A DNA stretch of 64,000 bases, from contig JAPQWV010000404.1 of NCBI GenBank assembly GCA_027422505.1, forward strand, positions 496,001 through 560,000, in the 5' to 3' direction. Shown here piece after piece: positions 11,820 through 24,230 of this stretch. The notes under the pieces are model-generated. The model was not told where the DNA came from and made no database searches. It saw nothing but the letters and a program-made list of their open reading frames with translations. The position numbers and the translations under genes were made by a program. How positions within the stretch are numbered: the stretch's first letter is position 1; each line of letters begins with the position of its first letter. The stretch comes from Craterostigma plantagineum (Eukaryota > Streptophyta > Magnoliopsida > Lamiales > Linderniaceae).

Positions 11820-12794
11820 GATCGATCGACTTCTCTAGCTATCCACGGGAGTTAATCGAAAGTGTCCCGGAATGGAATCGGCTTGACAAATCTTTCGACA
11901 ACTTCACCGGTCGTCCAATTCCGTTCTTTCTTCGCGACTACAAAGTAAGTCTTCGTGAACACCCTTTCTCGTTATTACTGTTCGTATTAAAGCCGCGTAA
12001 TCCCAGGAATAGGGATCTACATAAAATTTTAAATTCCCAGGGAATTCGGCGTTTCCCAACATAACGGTCATTGATATAAATTGACCCAGGTTCACATTCT
12101 CTGTGAGCCTTTCAATTTATTTTTGATCATAAATATATGGGATGGATATAATTGAGTTAGTTGAACCAGGCCCAAGAGGCTAGGTCCGTCCCTACAATGT
12201 GTTGAGTATTGTACTGGACGAGACTCACCTTCGAAAATAGCCGCTTGTGCCTAACCCTATACTGACTTCAAGAACATCACAACACTAAAAATAGTTGCAG
12301 GATCTCCCGACAATTCAAGAACATCACAACACTGAAAATAGCTTCTTTTGCTGTAAAAAAAAACTATTAGCTATCTTCTATGGTGTTCATGAGAGAAGGG
12401 TGATAAACAAAGTTTGATGCGCCCGTGTTTGATGCGCCCGTCGACGTAGAATTGCAAAAAATCCGCATAGTTTTTGTTTGTTTCTATTACGTCCTTATCA
12501 TATCCCACGCAAGCCAGCTCAGACACACCATTCAATCCTTTATCGCCGCGATCCTATCGCTACATTTATCTTTCGTACCTAAATATTAGTTGATTGAGAG
12601 AGCCCCATCAATGGGGAACTTGTTTTTGTATTCATAAGTTAATTATAACTACCAACTGTGTATGAACTACTATATTTAAATACAGAACATAAAGTTAATG
12701 AACTGAAATAAAAATGTAGCAAAAAATGTGTACAACTGACTGTATTTAGTTGAGCTGTATTCCTTTATGTATCAGTCATAGTCACCATTGCATA
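11818..12794. other. Intergenic, no gene seen
   Basis: No convincing ORF or repeat structure. A 22-base segment (TTCAAGAACATCACAACACTRA) occurs twice at about 12270 and 12317. Base 12794 (A) directly precedes the Helitron start. Confidence 0.4.
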
Positions 12795-14479
12795 TCTTAT
12801 ATATATAAGAAAATGTAGGTTTACTATGCTTGTGCCACGTGTCCTGTTAATTACTATTTTACCATGAAAAAATTTTTAACCTAACAAATAGAATCAACCC
12901 ACGTTAGAAGAAAACTTGATCAAACCGCACGCTCCAAGAAACTTAATCGACCCGCGATCGAAATGATAATCAACATCAAGAAACAACCCAGAATGCATAC
13001 GTTTATTTTTTGTATCAGGCGAAATACGAAGCCTACAGGTGCGTGCTTGCAAACTCAGATCTGAATATAGGTGGTTATGCTCATTACGTTTTGTTAATTT
13101 CAGCATTTTTCTTCATCAATGATCTTCATCTGGCCTTTTTGCAATGGTGAGGGTAATGTGGCCATAAACTGAATTTTCATGTTACTTTTTGTATCAGATT
13201 TTACCTCGATGTTGATGTTAATTATAATTAGCTTGGTTTGTGCTTTACGTTGACCATAACCAATCTGGGTTTTTTTATTATTTTATTTGATTTACGTATT
13301 TGCCGCTAATGTGGTTTGACATTTTTGTTTGTTTGATTGCTATTGTTCTTATTGATATGTCGTACATAGTGCTATTTGGTTTAGCTAAGCTTTATGATAT
13401 ATTCAGATCGCCAGTACAATTGTGTATCAACATTCTGAAATACTAATCTATGGAAATGCCAAAATTCTATATCTTATTTAACACAGTTTTTGCATTTTTG
13501 TTATTATAGAATTTTGAAATCAGATATCATAACAATTGTTGGGGAAATCTTCCCAGTCCAGAATTGTTACAGGGAGGATTTGTTTATGTGGATGAAGGGA
13601 AGTGAGGTTTGTCCTCCTTGGATTAGTAAGCAGTGGTCCAAAGGTTTGGCGTGAGGTTCATTGGTGGAGGAGAAATGGCTAAGGAGGTAGGTGTAAGGAG
13701 AAGTGAGGTGGGTCCTCTCGCCGCCATGAGCTCTATCACGCAAGCATTGTAAGCAACTTACCTTCCATTTTCTTAGGTCACCGATTTACTCAATCGTTCT
13801 TTGCAGTGTCCAATATACAGTATTGAATTATTGAAGATACATTTTGTGTTATTGGAACAGAAATTATCCTATGCTCTGCTCCAATTAGCATGTGATTATT
13901 AGACCTTTTTCAAGTACTATTTTCTTTTTGAACTGTGTGATCGTTCTCATGATTCCAATCTTTTGACTTCTTAAACCACCAAAGCACCACGAAAGGTAGT
14001 GGAATTTTGATCAATTTCATCGAATATGATTCAAGATGATTAGTTTTGGCGATCTTCGATTCAAGATTATACATTATAAGTCGATATATTTGGCGATCTA
14101 TGATTCGAGATGATTGATATATTAGTAGGGGTGATGTCATTTCTATGGCTTGGTTTATTTCTCAGCAGTTGGGATTTACATTGTTACCTTAGAAAAGAGA
14201 ACACAACCTATTACTATCGAAAGTGTAATAATCTTATCTGAATCCTTTGTTAGCTTAAGTATACGATTATTTCAATGAGGCGAGTTCGATATTGAACTTC
14301 TTCCTCCTCGCTTTTCATTGCAGCGAGAAAACCAAATATGCAGAATACACAGTTGTGGCATTTAAAAACAAGAACACTATCAAGGTGAGAATTTGTCATT
14401 ATATTTGTGGAGCCCATTGTTGCATTTTATGTTATCGCGGTTCACGAAGATATACACGAGGTATTGCAATTCAATGCCT

Positions 14480-14845
14480 CTCAGGGCCGCCAGGGAGCGG
14501 GCCGCGGGCTTTTGTGAGGAAAACCTGGTGGTCCGCGACAGGCCCGCTAGGTTTTATAAAATAAGTTTTTCTATTAAATAATGATATATAAATAAAATTT
14601 ATATATATATATATATATATTAATTTTTTAGCTCTGAGAGCCAATTTAATTAAGTTTAATAATATAAATAAATATTATTAACGATATTAGGTTTAGTTAG
14701 AACTTATTTCGAACTTAAATATTTAACTTTTATTGTTTTTCCTTTTTTTAAAAATTTGTGTTATTATTTTTTTATTTTCCACCAAAGGCGGGCTTTGGCG
14801 GGCTACGGGCTTGTCTGCCCCGCCGGCCCGTTTTGACATCTCTAC
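14480..14845. mobile_element. GC-rich non-autonomous TE remnant
   Basis: Two GC-rich blocks (CGGGCCGCGGGC near 14500; GGCGGGCTACGGGC near 14795) flank an AT-rich middle with a TA run. The right end reads CGTTTTGACATCTCTA, whose inverse TAGAGATGTCAAAACG resembles the ends of small plant hAT elements. The left terminus does not match well, so boundaries are approximate. Confidence 0.4.
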
Positions 14846-14905
14846 ATATGATTGATATTGTGGCGTATCACATTCTCTGAGTCTTTACTCTTAGGTCCCC
14901 GACTA

Positions 14906-15027
14906 TGAGTTCATTGTAGTTCAATATAACTTCTTATTTGCCACAAAAGGGATTTTCCTTTGGATTGTTATGTGTTTCAGTGTTCATCCGGTGTTCTGAA
15001 CTTTGAACCATTCATTTTCGTCTAAAT
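14906..15027. repeat. Left copy of a ~122-bp direct repeat flanking a LINE
   Basis: It runs from TGAGTTCATTG to CGTCTAAAT and is nearly identical to 17585-17707. Only two or three substitutions and a one-base length difference in a T run separate them. It lies directly before the LINE poly-T. I interpret the pair as an unusually long target-site duplication. Confidence 0.9.
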
Positions 15028-17584
15028 TTTTTTTTCCAACGAAAGCGTGCCATCTCATTCCACAAAAAAGGATTTACACTGGCTAAACAGCCGGGAGAGG
15101 TCTCTCTGATGACATTAATTTTATCAGTAGAGACAAAGGCTCAAACAATGAGCAAAGAGCACCAACCAATGAACCAAGCACAAAACGCTACGAAAAAGAT
15201 AAAAAAGAACTTGTGGGTTCAGAAGAAGCAATTACTACAAAGGAAAATTATGTTGCAGCCATCATTGTTATTGCAGACAAAAAGCCTTGCCCTCATTGAC
15301 ACCAGATGCACATCACCAAATTCAGGATCCCTAATGTCCATCTAGCCATCCCAAGACACATCAAAGCAGCCTTGCAAAGACATATCAAGCGTTGAGAGAA
15401 GGTGAAGCAGATCGTAAACTGACCTCCAAAAGAAGATCCTAAACAATCTGTCCAGACAAAAAAAATCCTCGAGACCCACCAAGATAAAACCCCAAAAGAG
15501 CAGCAAATTAAGAAACATTCAAGAACTCATGCCATTCATTCATTGCTAATGCAACTGTGGCCCTTTCAGATTTCTTCTCACCATTGAAGATCCATAAGTT
15601 CCTCGTTTTCCAGAGCATCCACAGGATATACATAGACAACTGGAGACGGTCGATAACACTCTTATGATTAGGACCCGAACAGTTTATCAACCACCAAATC
15701 TTGAAATTAATTTCTTTATTTTGAATTCCATTCCAGTCGACATGTGCCAATTTCCACACAATTTGAGCTCTAGCACACTTAAAGAAAATATGTTCAAGGT
15801 CTTCCACTTCATCACCACACCAACAGCATATAGGGTCCACATCGATACCTTTTTCCGCAGATTAATCTTGGTAGGCAGGATGTCGTGAATGGATTTCCAC
15901 AAGAAATGCTTCAGCTTATTCTTAATTTTCAATTTCCATGTTACAGCCCACATCTTGCCACGAGCCTTGGCCCCATCACTGCTTTCAGCAGCTCCTTCCT
16001 GTGCTTTTTGGTTCTTCATAACAGCCTCGTATGCAGACCTAACACTATAGTGTTTATTTTCCTCGAGTCCCCAAATGAGTAATCTTTAGTGCCAGGTCGG
16101 TTATCTCGATGAGTTCAGCAACCTTAGGCGAGACAACAGTTCTGATCAGAGGGCATTCCAACTAGTGCCGTCCGCACTGATGAGTTCCTTGACCCATGTG
16201 ACCGACCAAGACTTCTGAGAAAAAGGGGCTGGGATGAAGCCGGGGATCTTTGCAGCCATGGAGAGCTCCATATCTTAACATCTTTCCCATCCCTAATTTG
16301 ATATCTCATTCCACTTTTGATTACATAAAGTGCCTAAAACCAAGATTTCCACAGCCACGACGCAGATGCTGGGCAGGTAGCCTGGAGCAGACAAGTTGTT
16401 GGGAAATATTTGGCTTTGAGGACTTTGGACATTAATGTATTCGGTTCGGAGATGAGCGTCTAGAGCTGTTTACCAACAGAGCATCATTAAATCTTTGGAG
16501 ATTAAGGAATCCCAACCCGCCCTCAGATTTTGGTAAAGTTAATTTATCCCAATCCCTCCAGTGAGTTTTGTGCCCTTCAGTTCCACCTGAATCCCACCAG
16601 ACATTAGAGGAGATCGAAGCTATCTTCTTGCAAATACCAACTGGAATTTTAAAGCATGACATGGCAAACAAGGGGAGAGCATTAATGACTGCCCTTAAAA
16701 GAACTTCCTTACCAGCTTTGTTAAGGAAACAATTTTTCCAGTTGGGAAGTCTGCCCTTGACAGCCTCAATGATGTAGTTAAAGGTCTCAATCTTAGATCT
16801 TCCAATTCCCAGGGGAAGGTCGAGGTATCTAGTTCTAGACTGCTCCTTGAGCCACTAAGAATCTGTCTAACCCCTTCCTTGGCCGATGAAGCGGTGTTCT
16901 TACTGAAGAAAGCAGAAGATTTCTCCAAGTTTACAATCTGTCCCGAGGCTGAACCAAAGATCTCAAGCAACTCTTAGTGACTTCAGCTTGATTGACCGAA
17001 GCTTCACAAAACAAAATAGAATCATCAGCAAATAGAAGGTGTGTAATAAGAGGGCCTCCCCAGCAAATTCTAATAGCGTAACACAAGTCAGTGTATAATA
17101 GGCCAAAACCGTTGGAAAAACAAAGGATTCATACCATCAGGCCCCGGAGCCTTAGTAGGGTGCATGGAGAAAAGAGCTTTCTTGATTTCTCCCTCGCTGA
17201 CCGGCCTAGTGAGCAGCTGATTCTGTAACGCTGAAATGGATACCGGAATCCCGTCCAAAATCTCAGACTGGTTTGCAGGTGAAGAGCTTGTAAAGAGCTG
17301 TCGATAGTAGTTCACCACAATCCCTTCAATCTGCCGTTCATCCTCACATGGAATTCCCTCATCATTGATAAGGCTCTTGATGGTGTTAATAGATCTTCTC
17401 TGAGAGGTAGCAGCATGGAAGAATTTGGTGTTTTTATCCCCATCTTTCAACCACTGGATTCTGGACTTCTGACTTCAGAACATCTCTTCTTCTTCATATG
17501 CTTGGTGAAGGCTGCCATTAAGTTGATGCCAAAGACCCCAATCTCTATCACGCTTCTCCTTTCTAATTGTGTCAAGCTCCCTCT
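15028..17584 (-). mobile_element. L1-type LINE, truncated, minus strand
   Basis: The left end starts with a T run (the A tail on the minus strand) immediately after the direct repeat. The right end stops where the second repeat copy begins. Reading leftwards, the minus strand encodes the pre-reverse-transcriptase region, a small remnant of the reverse transcriptase with the FADD motif, a post-RT segment and a CCHC-like zf-RVT region. The 5' portion (endonuclease) and much of the RT core are missing, so the element is dead. Confidence 0.88.
15508..17450 (-). pseudogene. LINE ORF2 remnant (reverse transcriptase, zf-RVT)
   Basis: Fragments in order on the minus strand are as follows. At 17450-17088: KDGDKNTKFFHA, then APGPDGM, typical of the region before the RT palm. 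At about 17060-16970: LLFADDSILFC, containing the catalytic FADD. At 16970-16432: post-RT segments, including LPKSEGGLGF. At 16020-15508: a zf-RVT region with FLWK and C-C-W-C-G...H-x-F-F-x-C spacing. Frames change repeatedly between fragments, and stop codons interrupt the upstream part. The jump from RFWPIIH to FADD skips most of the RT core, so there has been an internal deletion. In plants such ORFs produce the enzyme for target-primed reverse transcription; this copy cannot. Confidence 0.85.
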
Positions 17585-17707
17585 TGAGTTCATTGTAGTT
17601 CAATATAACTTCTTATTTGCCACAAAAGGGATTTTCCTTTTGGATTGTTATGTGTTTCAGTGTTCATACGGTGTTTTGAACTTTGAACCATTCATTTTCG
17701 TCTAAAT
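17585..17707. repeat. Right copy of the ~122-bp direct repeat
   Basis: Partner of 14906-15027; see that entry. The sequence resumes after it with GATTGTCAATT, presumably the continuation of the uninterrupted Helitron A sequence. Confidence 0.9.
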
Positions 17708-18100
17708 GATTGTCAATTTTTTTGTAGCCTTCCTATCAGTTTCCTGTTGTTTTGTTGTTTCCGTAGTCACATACATTTAAATCGGATTGTTGATCTGACC
17801 ATGTCGTTTCTGCTTTATTTTGCAGCACAAATTCTTTTTTATAAAAGAAAGCCCCTAATCCTAACTGATGTTCTTCTTCATCTAACATTGCTTGGGTCTC
17901 TGGCTGTGGCCGAACTCACAGCAGCTGTTGTAGGTGCGGCAGTGTCCTGAGTTTTAGCCGCATTTCAGGCAGGTATATTTATTTTATTGATTTATTTTCA
18001 TTATTTAATTAATCGTTGAGTATTTTTTATTTGAATTTGAACTGGGCGCAAGTAATACATGAATTAGAACAAATTCTTCCTTGAAAAGGTTGGCATCTAT

Positions 18101-18480
18101 CTATCTTGATGTCAAAATCTTCAAAACGTCATCGTGATCGATACATGGACGATCAAACACTTCATCACCTTTTAGGCATTCATACAAGGCCTCCAAGGAT
18201 GCAAAGGAAGATACTGGATCGATTGGATCCCCATCACATATCTGAGATGGCGTCCCTTTCATGCCTGGGTACCAATTCACAAAATTACGTATGGATCTGT
18301 TTATAATCAAAGAATGGCGATGTTAATAAATTACTATGCTTGAATATTCTTTTATATACATTTCATTATTATAAGCCGTGTCCGAGAGAATGATTTGATC
18401 AACGATACGTTCAAGAAGATGAATGACCATCATATCGGTGGGATCTCCCTTGCCGCAGGACATACCGAAAAATTGAGGGA
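18101..18480 (-). pseudogene. Coding-like fragment(s) inside Helitron A, family not recognised
   Basis: The minus strand has an open stretch at 18310-18101, with words FVNWYPGMKG and PIDPVSSFASLEALYECL. A second open stretch at about 18480-18370 contains FGMSCGKGDPTDMMVIHLLE. Both end near plausible splice-like sites. Together with 21360-21118 they look like exons of a captured host gene broken by the hAT insertion. I do not recognise the protein. Gene-fragment capture is typical of Helitrons, but capture here is inferred. Confidence 0.4.
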
Positions 18481-18488
18481 AGCATAAG
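18481..18488. repeat. hAT target-site duplication, left (AGCATAAG)
   Basis: Perfect 8-bp match to 21110-21117. Confidence 0.95.
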
Positions 18489-21109
18489 CAGGGGCGGTCC
18501 TACATAGGGGCTCGGGGGGTCCATTGACCCCCCCGGCCGCCGGAGAAAAAAACTAGTAGTATAGCTTCGGTTGTCATCAATGGAGGTTTTTACATTGGGG
18601 AAGAAGACGATTGAATAGTAATTTAGGGTTTTTCTGATTTTAAAATTATATTTATTGGGTTTTTTTTATAATTGGGCCATTATTTTTTTTTGCATGTCTT
18701 TTGGGCCTCCACTATTAAAGATCTATAGCTACAATTTTTACAAGCCCATTAAGTTAGAATACTAAAAAAGCCCTAGTGAAAAATAAAATAAAAAATAAAA
18801 TAAAAACACACCAAACGACAAGAAGAAAAGCAAAGCAGACAGTACATTGCGGCAAATTGCAAGTGCAGACAAGACAACGGCCATTTTCGATTGTGTAAGG
18901 TTTTTTTAATGCTATAATCCCATACCTTATTTATTTTATTCGTGGGAAGTTGTCAACTCATCTATGTTATGTCGACTGCTAATTTAGGTTTTTTAATCGT
19001 TCTAATTTCTTTGATTTAGGGTTCATATTTTATTTTAATTTTGTAATGATTATATAGGAATACAAGTATGGATAAATGGGTTATTAAAACAAGAAGGAAC
19101 TCGGAATCGTCTCCAAAAGTTGGCCCATCTTTATCGAATGAGGTTAATCCTAATGATGATCAAAGTCGTAAAAGAGGTCGGGTGGATGAGTTATTAGACA
19201 TCGATATTATTGGTGATCCGGCATTACGCAAGCCGATTATTAGATATCCTATTGAAGTTAGAGATGACTTGAGGAGACAAAAAATAGCGAAATGCCCTTG
19301 TCAACCAATTGGTCACATTTTTCCATCAACTAATTTCAGCGGCTATGAACGGAAGTTTCAAAAGTCTTGGTTCGAGAAGTATAATTGGCTAGAATATAGC
19401 ATATCCAAGGCTAGAATATAGCATATCAAATGGCTATTGTTTTGAGATTTGTGAATGATAATGGTGAAGTGCTTGAAAGGTTTCTTGGGGTAATCCATGT
19501 CAGTGATACATCGGCAAAAGCTTTGAAATGTGCTATCGATGATTTTTTTTCGAAGAATGGATTATCGATTTCTAATCTTAGAGGACAAGGTTACGACGGG
19601 GCTTCAAATATGCGTGGTGAGTTTAATGGTCTCAAATCACTTATTTTGTGAGAGAATAAGCATGCCCATTATATTCATTGCTTTGCTCACCAGCTTCAGT
19701 TAGTCGTTGTTGCTACTTCTACTGATCATATAATGGCAAACAGCTTTTTTGAATATCTTGCCATGATTGTGAACGTTGTTAGTGCTTCATGTAAAAGAAA
19801 AGACTCTTTACGACAGAAACAGCATGATAGTATGGTCGAACGCATTGAACATGGTGAAGTTTTAACAGGAAAGGGACAAAATCAAGAAACAAGTTTGATT
19901 AGAGCTGGTGATACTCGTTGGGGGGGTTTCTCACTTTAAAACAATCATTCGACTATTTCACTTGTGGAATCCGATAAAAGGTGTGCTTGCATCTGTAGCG
20001 GAAGATGGATGTGATAAGAAAAGTCGGTTTAGTGCTGCAAGTTTAGTTGATAAGATGGAATCGTTTGAGTTTGTGTTTGTTGGTTGTTTGATGGAGCACA
20101 TTTTAGGGATGACAAATACGTTATCGCAAGTTCTCCAACAAAAGACTCAAAACATAGGCACCGCTATTGGATTGGTTCAAGCATTAAAAGGCGACTTGAA
20201 TAGATTTAGAAACGAAGGTTGGGATGGTTTGTTGACAGAGGTAGTCCAATTTTGTTCAGAAAATGAGATTAGTGTACCGAACATGGATGATTGCATTATG
20301 GGGCGTATTCGAAAGACTCTTGATGGGCAACAAAAGTTATGTGTCTTGACATTTTTTTGTTAAATGATAGGTAATTGATCTTATTTCTCAAGAAATGAAC
20401 AACCGTTTCACGGAATCAAACTCGGAGTTGCTTATGTGTATAGATTGTCTTGATCCTAGAAATACATTTAGTTCTTTTGATCATGAGCACTTGGTCCGTC
20501 TAGCTGAGTTATATTCAGAAGATTTTTCTGCTGTTGATATTTCTGAACTGAAATATCAACTAAAGACGTACATTTCTTACATGAGAGCGGATCCGGCTTT
20601 CTCCGACCTCAAACACATTGGAGATCTTTCGAAGAAAATGGTAAAGATTGATTGTCATTCTGGGTTTCCTTTGGTCTATCGACTTATTAGGTTGGCATTA
20701 GTCTTACCTGTTGCAACATCAATTGTTGAAAGGTCTTTCTCAGCGCTGAAGATAATCAAGACGGATTTGCGCAACAAGATGGGAGATGAGTTTCTGTCGG
20801 ATTGCCTAATTTGTTACATAGAGAAAGAGCTATTTGTCAAAGTTGAAACAGAAGCAATTTTGCAAGAATTTCAGATGATGCGATCTCGCCGAATGCAATT
20901 ACCACCAAAGAAGCCACCTTGTATTGCTAGTGTTTCAGTCAACCGGTGAAATTGATTTTTATTTTTATTCGGTATTGTTATTCTAGATGTTTCGATGACT
21001 TTGTCACATTATTTCATGATTTCAAATATTATTATATATTTATTTTGTCGATGGAAATAAACAAAGCCTAACTAGCCCCCCCGGCCGTAAAATCATGGGT
21101 CCGCGTCTG
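18489..21109 (+). mobile_element. hAT-family DNA transposon with decayed transposase
   Basis: The 2621-bp element starts CAGGGGCGGTCC; its right end inverted reads CAGACGCGGACC. It is flanked by a perfect 8-bp duplication AGCATAAG, as expected of hAT. Just inside both ends lie runs of G/C with GGGGGGTCC or CCCCCCGGCC. It carries a broken transposase gene on the plus strand. The insertion split a coding-like region of Helitron A, so it is younger than that element. The intact duplication argues for a fairly recent insertion, although the gene has decayed. Confidence 0.93.
19068..20949 (+). pseudogene. hAT transposase (TTF-type zinc finger, DUF4371, dimerisation domain)
   Basis: Segments appear in the expected order. 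19068-19421 is the N-terminus with an RYPIEVRDDL block and a TTF-type region (FQKSWFEKYNWLEYS). 19430-19940 is the DUF4371 core, with FLGVIHVSDTS, GQGYDGASNMRGEFNGL and, after a stop, HCFAHQLQL; it then reaches ...RAGDTRWG. 19908-20363 is the middle part in another frame. 20395-20949 is the C-terminal dimerisation domain with VATSIVERSFSALKIIKTDLRN. Breaks: loss of sequence and an 18-base duplication near 19390-19425, an in-frame stop at about 19650, a frame change at about 19925, and a stop at about 20362. The protein would have cut and pasted the element; it is inactive here. Confidence 0.9.
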
Positions 21110-21117
21110 AGCATAAG
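21110..21117. repeat. hAT target-site duplication, right (AGCATAAG)
   Basis: Perfect copy of 18481-18488, directly after the element end GCGTCTG. Confidence 0.95.
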
Positions 21118-21360
21118 CATTACATATCCCTATATGTTTGCGAATTTCAATTAATAAGTAAATGCTAAACACAAATCTGTGTCAATAAAACTGAAGTAGT
21201 GTGTTTGTTTATTTGAAGGCAGCGCCTGAACGTGAGGGACTGTAGCTTTGGTAAGCAATGCGTAAACAAAGAAGGTAATACGATGATCACGTGCAAGGCC
21301 GTTGCTACGCTCGGTAGTATAATAGACACATTTGGTTTCGAAATCAGACAAAATCTATGT
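21118..21360 (-). pseudogene. Coding-like fragment inside Helitron A, not recognised
   Basis: Open stretch on the minus strand with words YYTTERSNGLARDHR and FFVYALLTKATVPHVQAL. It sits on the far side of the hAT insertion from 18101-18480 and probably belongs to the same captured gene. No family assigned. Confidence 0.35.
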
Positions 21361-22598
21361 GGTCGAAGGGGAGAGATGTGAGTATGCCGTGTGGGTGTGA
21401 TCTATTTTCTTCGTTAGCAAGCCGCTTAATTCGTTCGACGAATACTTTGGATTTTCATGCGCAGGAGATACCAAGTCAGTAGGTGGCGATTTCGTAATAA
21501 TGTATTATGTTATATAAAAGTCATATCTTTCACGTTTTGAGCAAATTCTACGTCCTACCAGAATGGTAAACAATTCTAGAATTGATGGATATAAATTTCA
21601 TCATTCATATAATGCAGATTGCAGTTATTGAGACATATTAATGTAAGTATCAAAGAATATACATATTATATCCCCTCATTTATGATTTTGAAGATGATAT
21701 AATGACAAGGAAAATTTTAAATAATTACTCAGATTTTAAAACACGTTTGCGTCAAGGTTTTAAAATCGGATTTGAGATTCTTAATGGGCAAACGAAAATC
21801 ATATTATGGCATATCAACATCAGTTTTTAAATCAAATTTACATTAAGGTGTGAATGGTCATTTTTTGCCCGACATCTTAACCTCATAAATTTTTCTTAAA
21901 ATTACTTGAGGGTGTGGATTACGTGTCATTTGTTTGATGTCGAAAATCATCTATATTATTTATTAATGGTGAGAGGCTCTTAAAAACTGCTTTTTATTCT
22001 AATTTGGTGTATCAATTACACCAAAATTCCTAGCCGATTTGACAGTTATTTAATAGAGAATAAGACCCTATCGAAAAAAACTACCCCACTACCCGTATTG
22101 CGAATTTTGATTATTTGATTTGACCTGTGAAAAAAAAAACTTCGTACAGTTTTAAAAAAAAAATAACTGTGTGCACAGGTGTATTTTAATTATGTGTGCG
22201 CTCTCAACACACACGCACGATAGTGATAGTAAGATTTCATACGTTTTCACAATTGATTGGGAGGAAGATATAAATATTTAGGACAACAGTTAAGATATGA
22301 TTAACTCTATCGCTACCCAACATACCATAATGTTTCATATATTACTTTTGCTGATAGAGTTCATAATATATGATATGGTATATATGATATGTTACATAAT
22401 AAAAGATATGCGGCCCATACAAAGTTCTATATATCTTAACACCTAACAACATGTTATAGCTTCACAAATGATGAAATAATATTATTCTTCTATCACATAT
22501 GATATGTTATTTTATTTTTTCATTAATTAAATTATCTTATTTTTTTTCAAGGTTCAGTTAAATTATCTTTTCAACTACATAAAATACAAATTTAACAA
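21361..22598. other. 3' part of Helitron A, no gene seen
   Basis: AT-rich DNA with poly-A and poly-T tracts. Nothing coding is recognised. It leads into the terminal hairpin. Confidence 0.4.
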
Positions 22599-22626
22599 CC
22601 CTGCATATGCACAGGCAATAAACTAG
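22599..22626 (+). other. Helitron A 3' terminus: decayed hairpin plus CTAG
   Basis: CCTGCATATGCACAGG followed by CAATAAACTAG. It matches the intact termini at 28396-28424 and 31214-31241 except in the stem. Confidence 0.7.
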
Positions 22627-23339
22627 TCTTATATATATGTATATATATATCTAACATAGATATGCAAATGTAGGAGGTCTAATATTGTGCCATGTGTCCA
22701 TTAATATTTGTATTTACATAAAAAAATTTGTACAACGAAAAATAAAATATTAACTTCCCACTACCCACTTCCCACTGCACGTGTCCGTTTAATATAATGT
22801 AAAACGTATTTAAGGTTATTCCATTTTTCTTTTTTACTTGGATCTGAAAAGAGATAGCAGTAAGGCTGAAATAGAGGTTCGCACTTGTCGTCGTCCATTT
22901 AAATTTTCTATTGAGCATTGTTAGCCAGTAATTAGGATTTGCTTTGTGTTGATTCGTCTCTCCGCCGATGCTGTATTAGATTTTGTAACTACATACTTCC
23001 TGTTGATTGGATTATTTTTCTGTTGAAATTAGTTTTTCTTTTATGAATTTTAGATGTTATCCAATTTACTTAGTGATATTGTATTCGGCTAATGCTTCTT
23101 GCGTGGTCCCAGCTATATTAGTGTATTTCATTTAGGTTATTTTATGCTGGATATTGATTTTTTGGCTGACAAGAACGAATAGTCCAATTATGGGTCCACT
23201 GTATTATTTCTGGGTGGATATGTTAGCTTTTGTGTAGGATGACATGTTTTTTTAACATCTTATCATTAAATAATGCACCCGACTACTATTTAGATTGAGT
23301 GTAGATATTTATATAATATTACTTTTAATTTAACTTTGC

Positions 23340-23480
23340 AGGATTTTATAAATTAATTGGAAGGATCTATATATTTACAACACCGCTCGGCTATCAAAAA
23401 GGTACTTTAAATTTTTAATGCTACAGACTTTTTCGTTATCGAACATACTTATGTTTTTATGCCGCATATTATATTTCGTT
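23340..23480 (+). repeat. 5' region repeat, copy 1 of 3
   Basis: Shares AATTGGAAGGATCTA, TACAACACCGCTCG and GGTACTTTAAATTT with the copies at 23864 and 25050. Shorter than the others: no ATGGACGCAAATCA follows. Confidence 0.8.
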
Positions 23481-23863
23481 GTTTAATCATTTCAGTTAAT
23501 ATGATAAATTTAAATAATTTAATAAATTAGGCATAAAGTACGCAATTTCTCATTTGTGTTTTTATGCTTTTTTATAATATAATATCCCAAACATATTTTA
23601 ATTCCAATATTCATTTTATCCATAATTGTGTGATCCATGTATATTTGTTAACCAAGGTTTTTGGATTATTTTTTATTTTACCAACATTTTCCCTGATAAT
23701 ATGTCTTCTTTGAAATATTTGCGTTTCTCCATACTATAAAATACATGCACCCAGACTATAAAATATAAAACTTTTTCCGTAACATCTTTCATAATTAAAT
23801 AATGCACCCAACTACTATTTAATAGCATAAAGATATTCTTATAATTTGTGAATTTAAATTTGC

Positions 23864-24230
23864 AGGATATTAAAAATCAATTGGGAGGGTCTACATATTT
23901 ACAACACCGCTCGACTGTCAAGAAGGTACTTTAAATTTATAATGCTATAGACTTTTCATTATCGATCATAATATAATATTTACGGAAGTTCTTATGCCGC
24001 ATATTATATTTCGTTCGCTAATCATTTCGGTTAATATAATAAATTTAAATAAATAATTGAACTAGGATTATAAAATTATCTATTTTTAGGCATCGTACAT
24101 TGTCAATTAGTTTAAAACAACTATGGACGCAAATCATTTCTGAACCGGTAGATCTTCGAATCATATTATGCAAACTGGAATGCAACGGCAATTGTCTTTA
24201 CAACATGAAGAAGATATTTGGGTTTAGTTC
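23864..24230 (+). repeat. 5' region repeat, copy 2 of 3, with a dead first exon
   Basis: Same segment, followed by GGCATCGTACATTG and ATGGACGCAAATCATTTC near 24124. This is a copy of the RepHel first exon with stop codons (TGA soon after the ATG). Confidence 0.8.

Larger units (their letters stand above)
12795..22626 (+). mobile_element. Helitron A (non-autonomous, heavily interrupted)
   Basis: It starts with TC in TCTTATATATATAAG after an A. It ends with a decayed hairpin (CCTGCATATGCACAGG, about 22599-22614) and CTAG at 22623-22626, followed by T, which is the Helitron pattern. The AT-rich start followed by a GCCACGTGTCC word recurs in modified form at the start of Helitrons B and C. No RepHel gene is visible. 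Later insertions include a LINE (15028-17584), a hAT element (18489-21109) and a GC-rich remnant (about 14480-14845). What remains includes minus-strand coding-like fragments at 18101-18480 and 21118-21360. Treating the 9.8-kb span as one element is an inference from its two ends. Confidence 0.6.

Noticed and set aside
11741..12064. ORF of about 107 residues starting in the (CT)n tract
   Set aside because: Half of it is Leu-Ser dipeptides from a microsatellite; the rest shows no family pattern.
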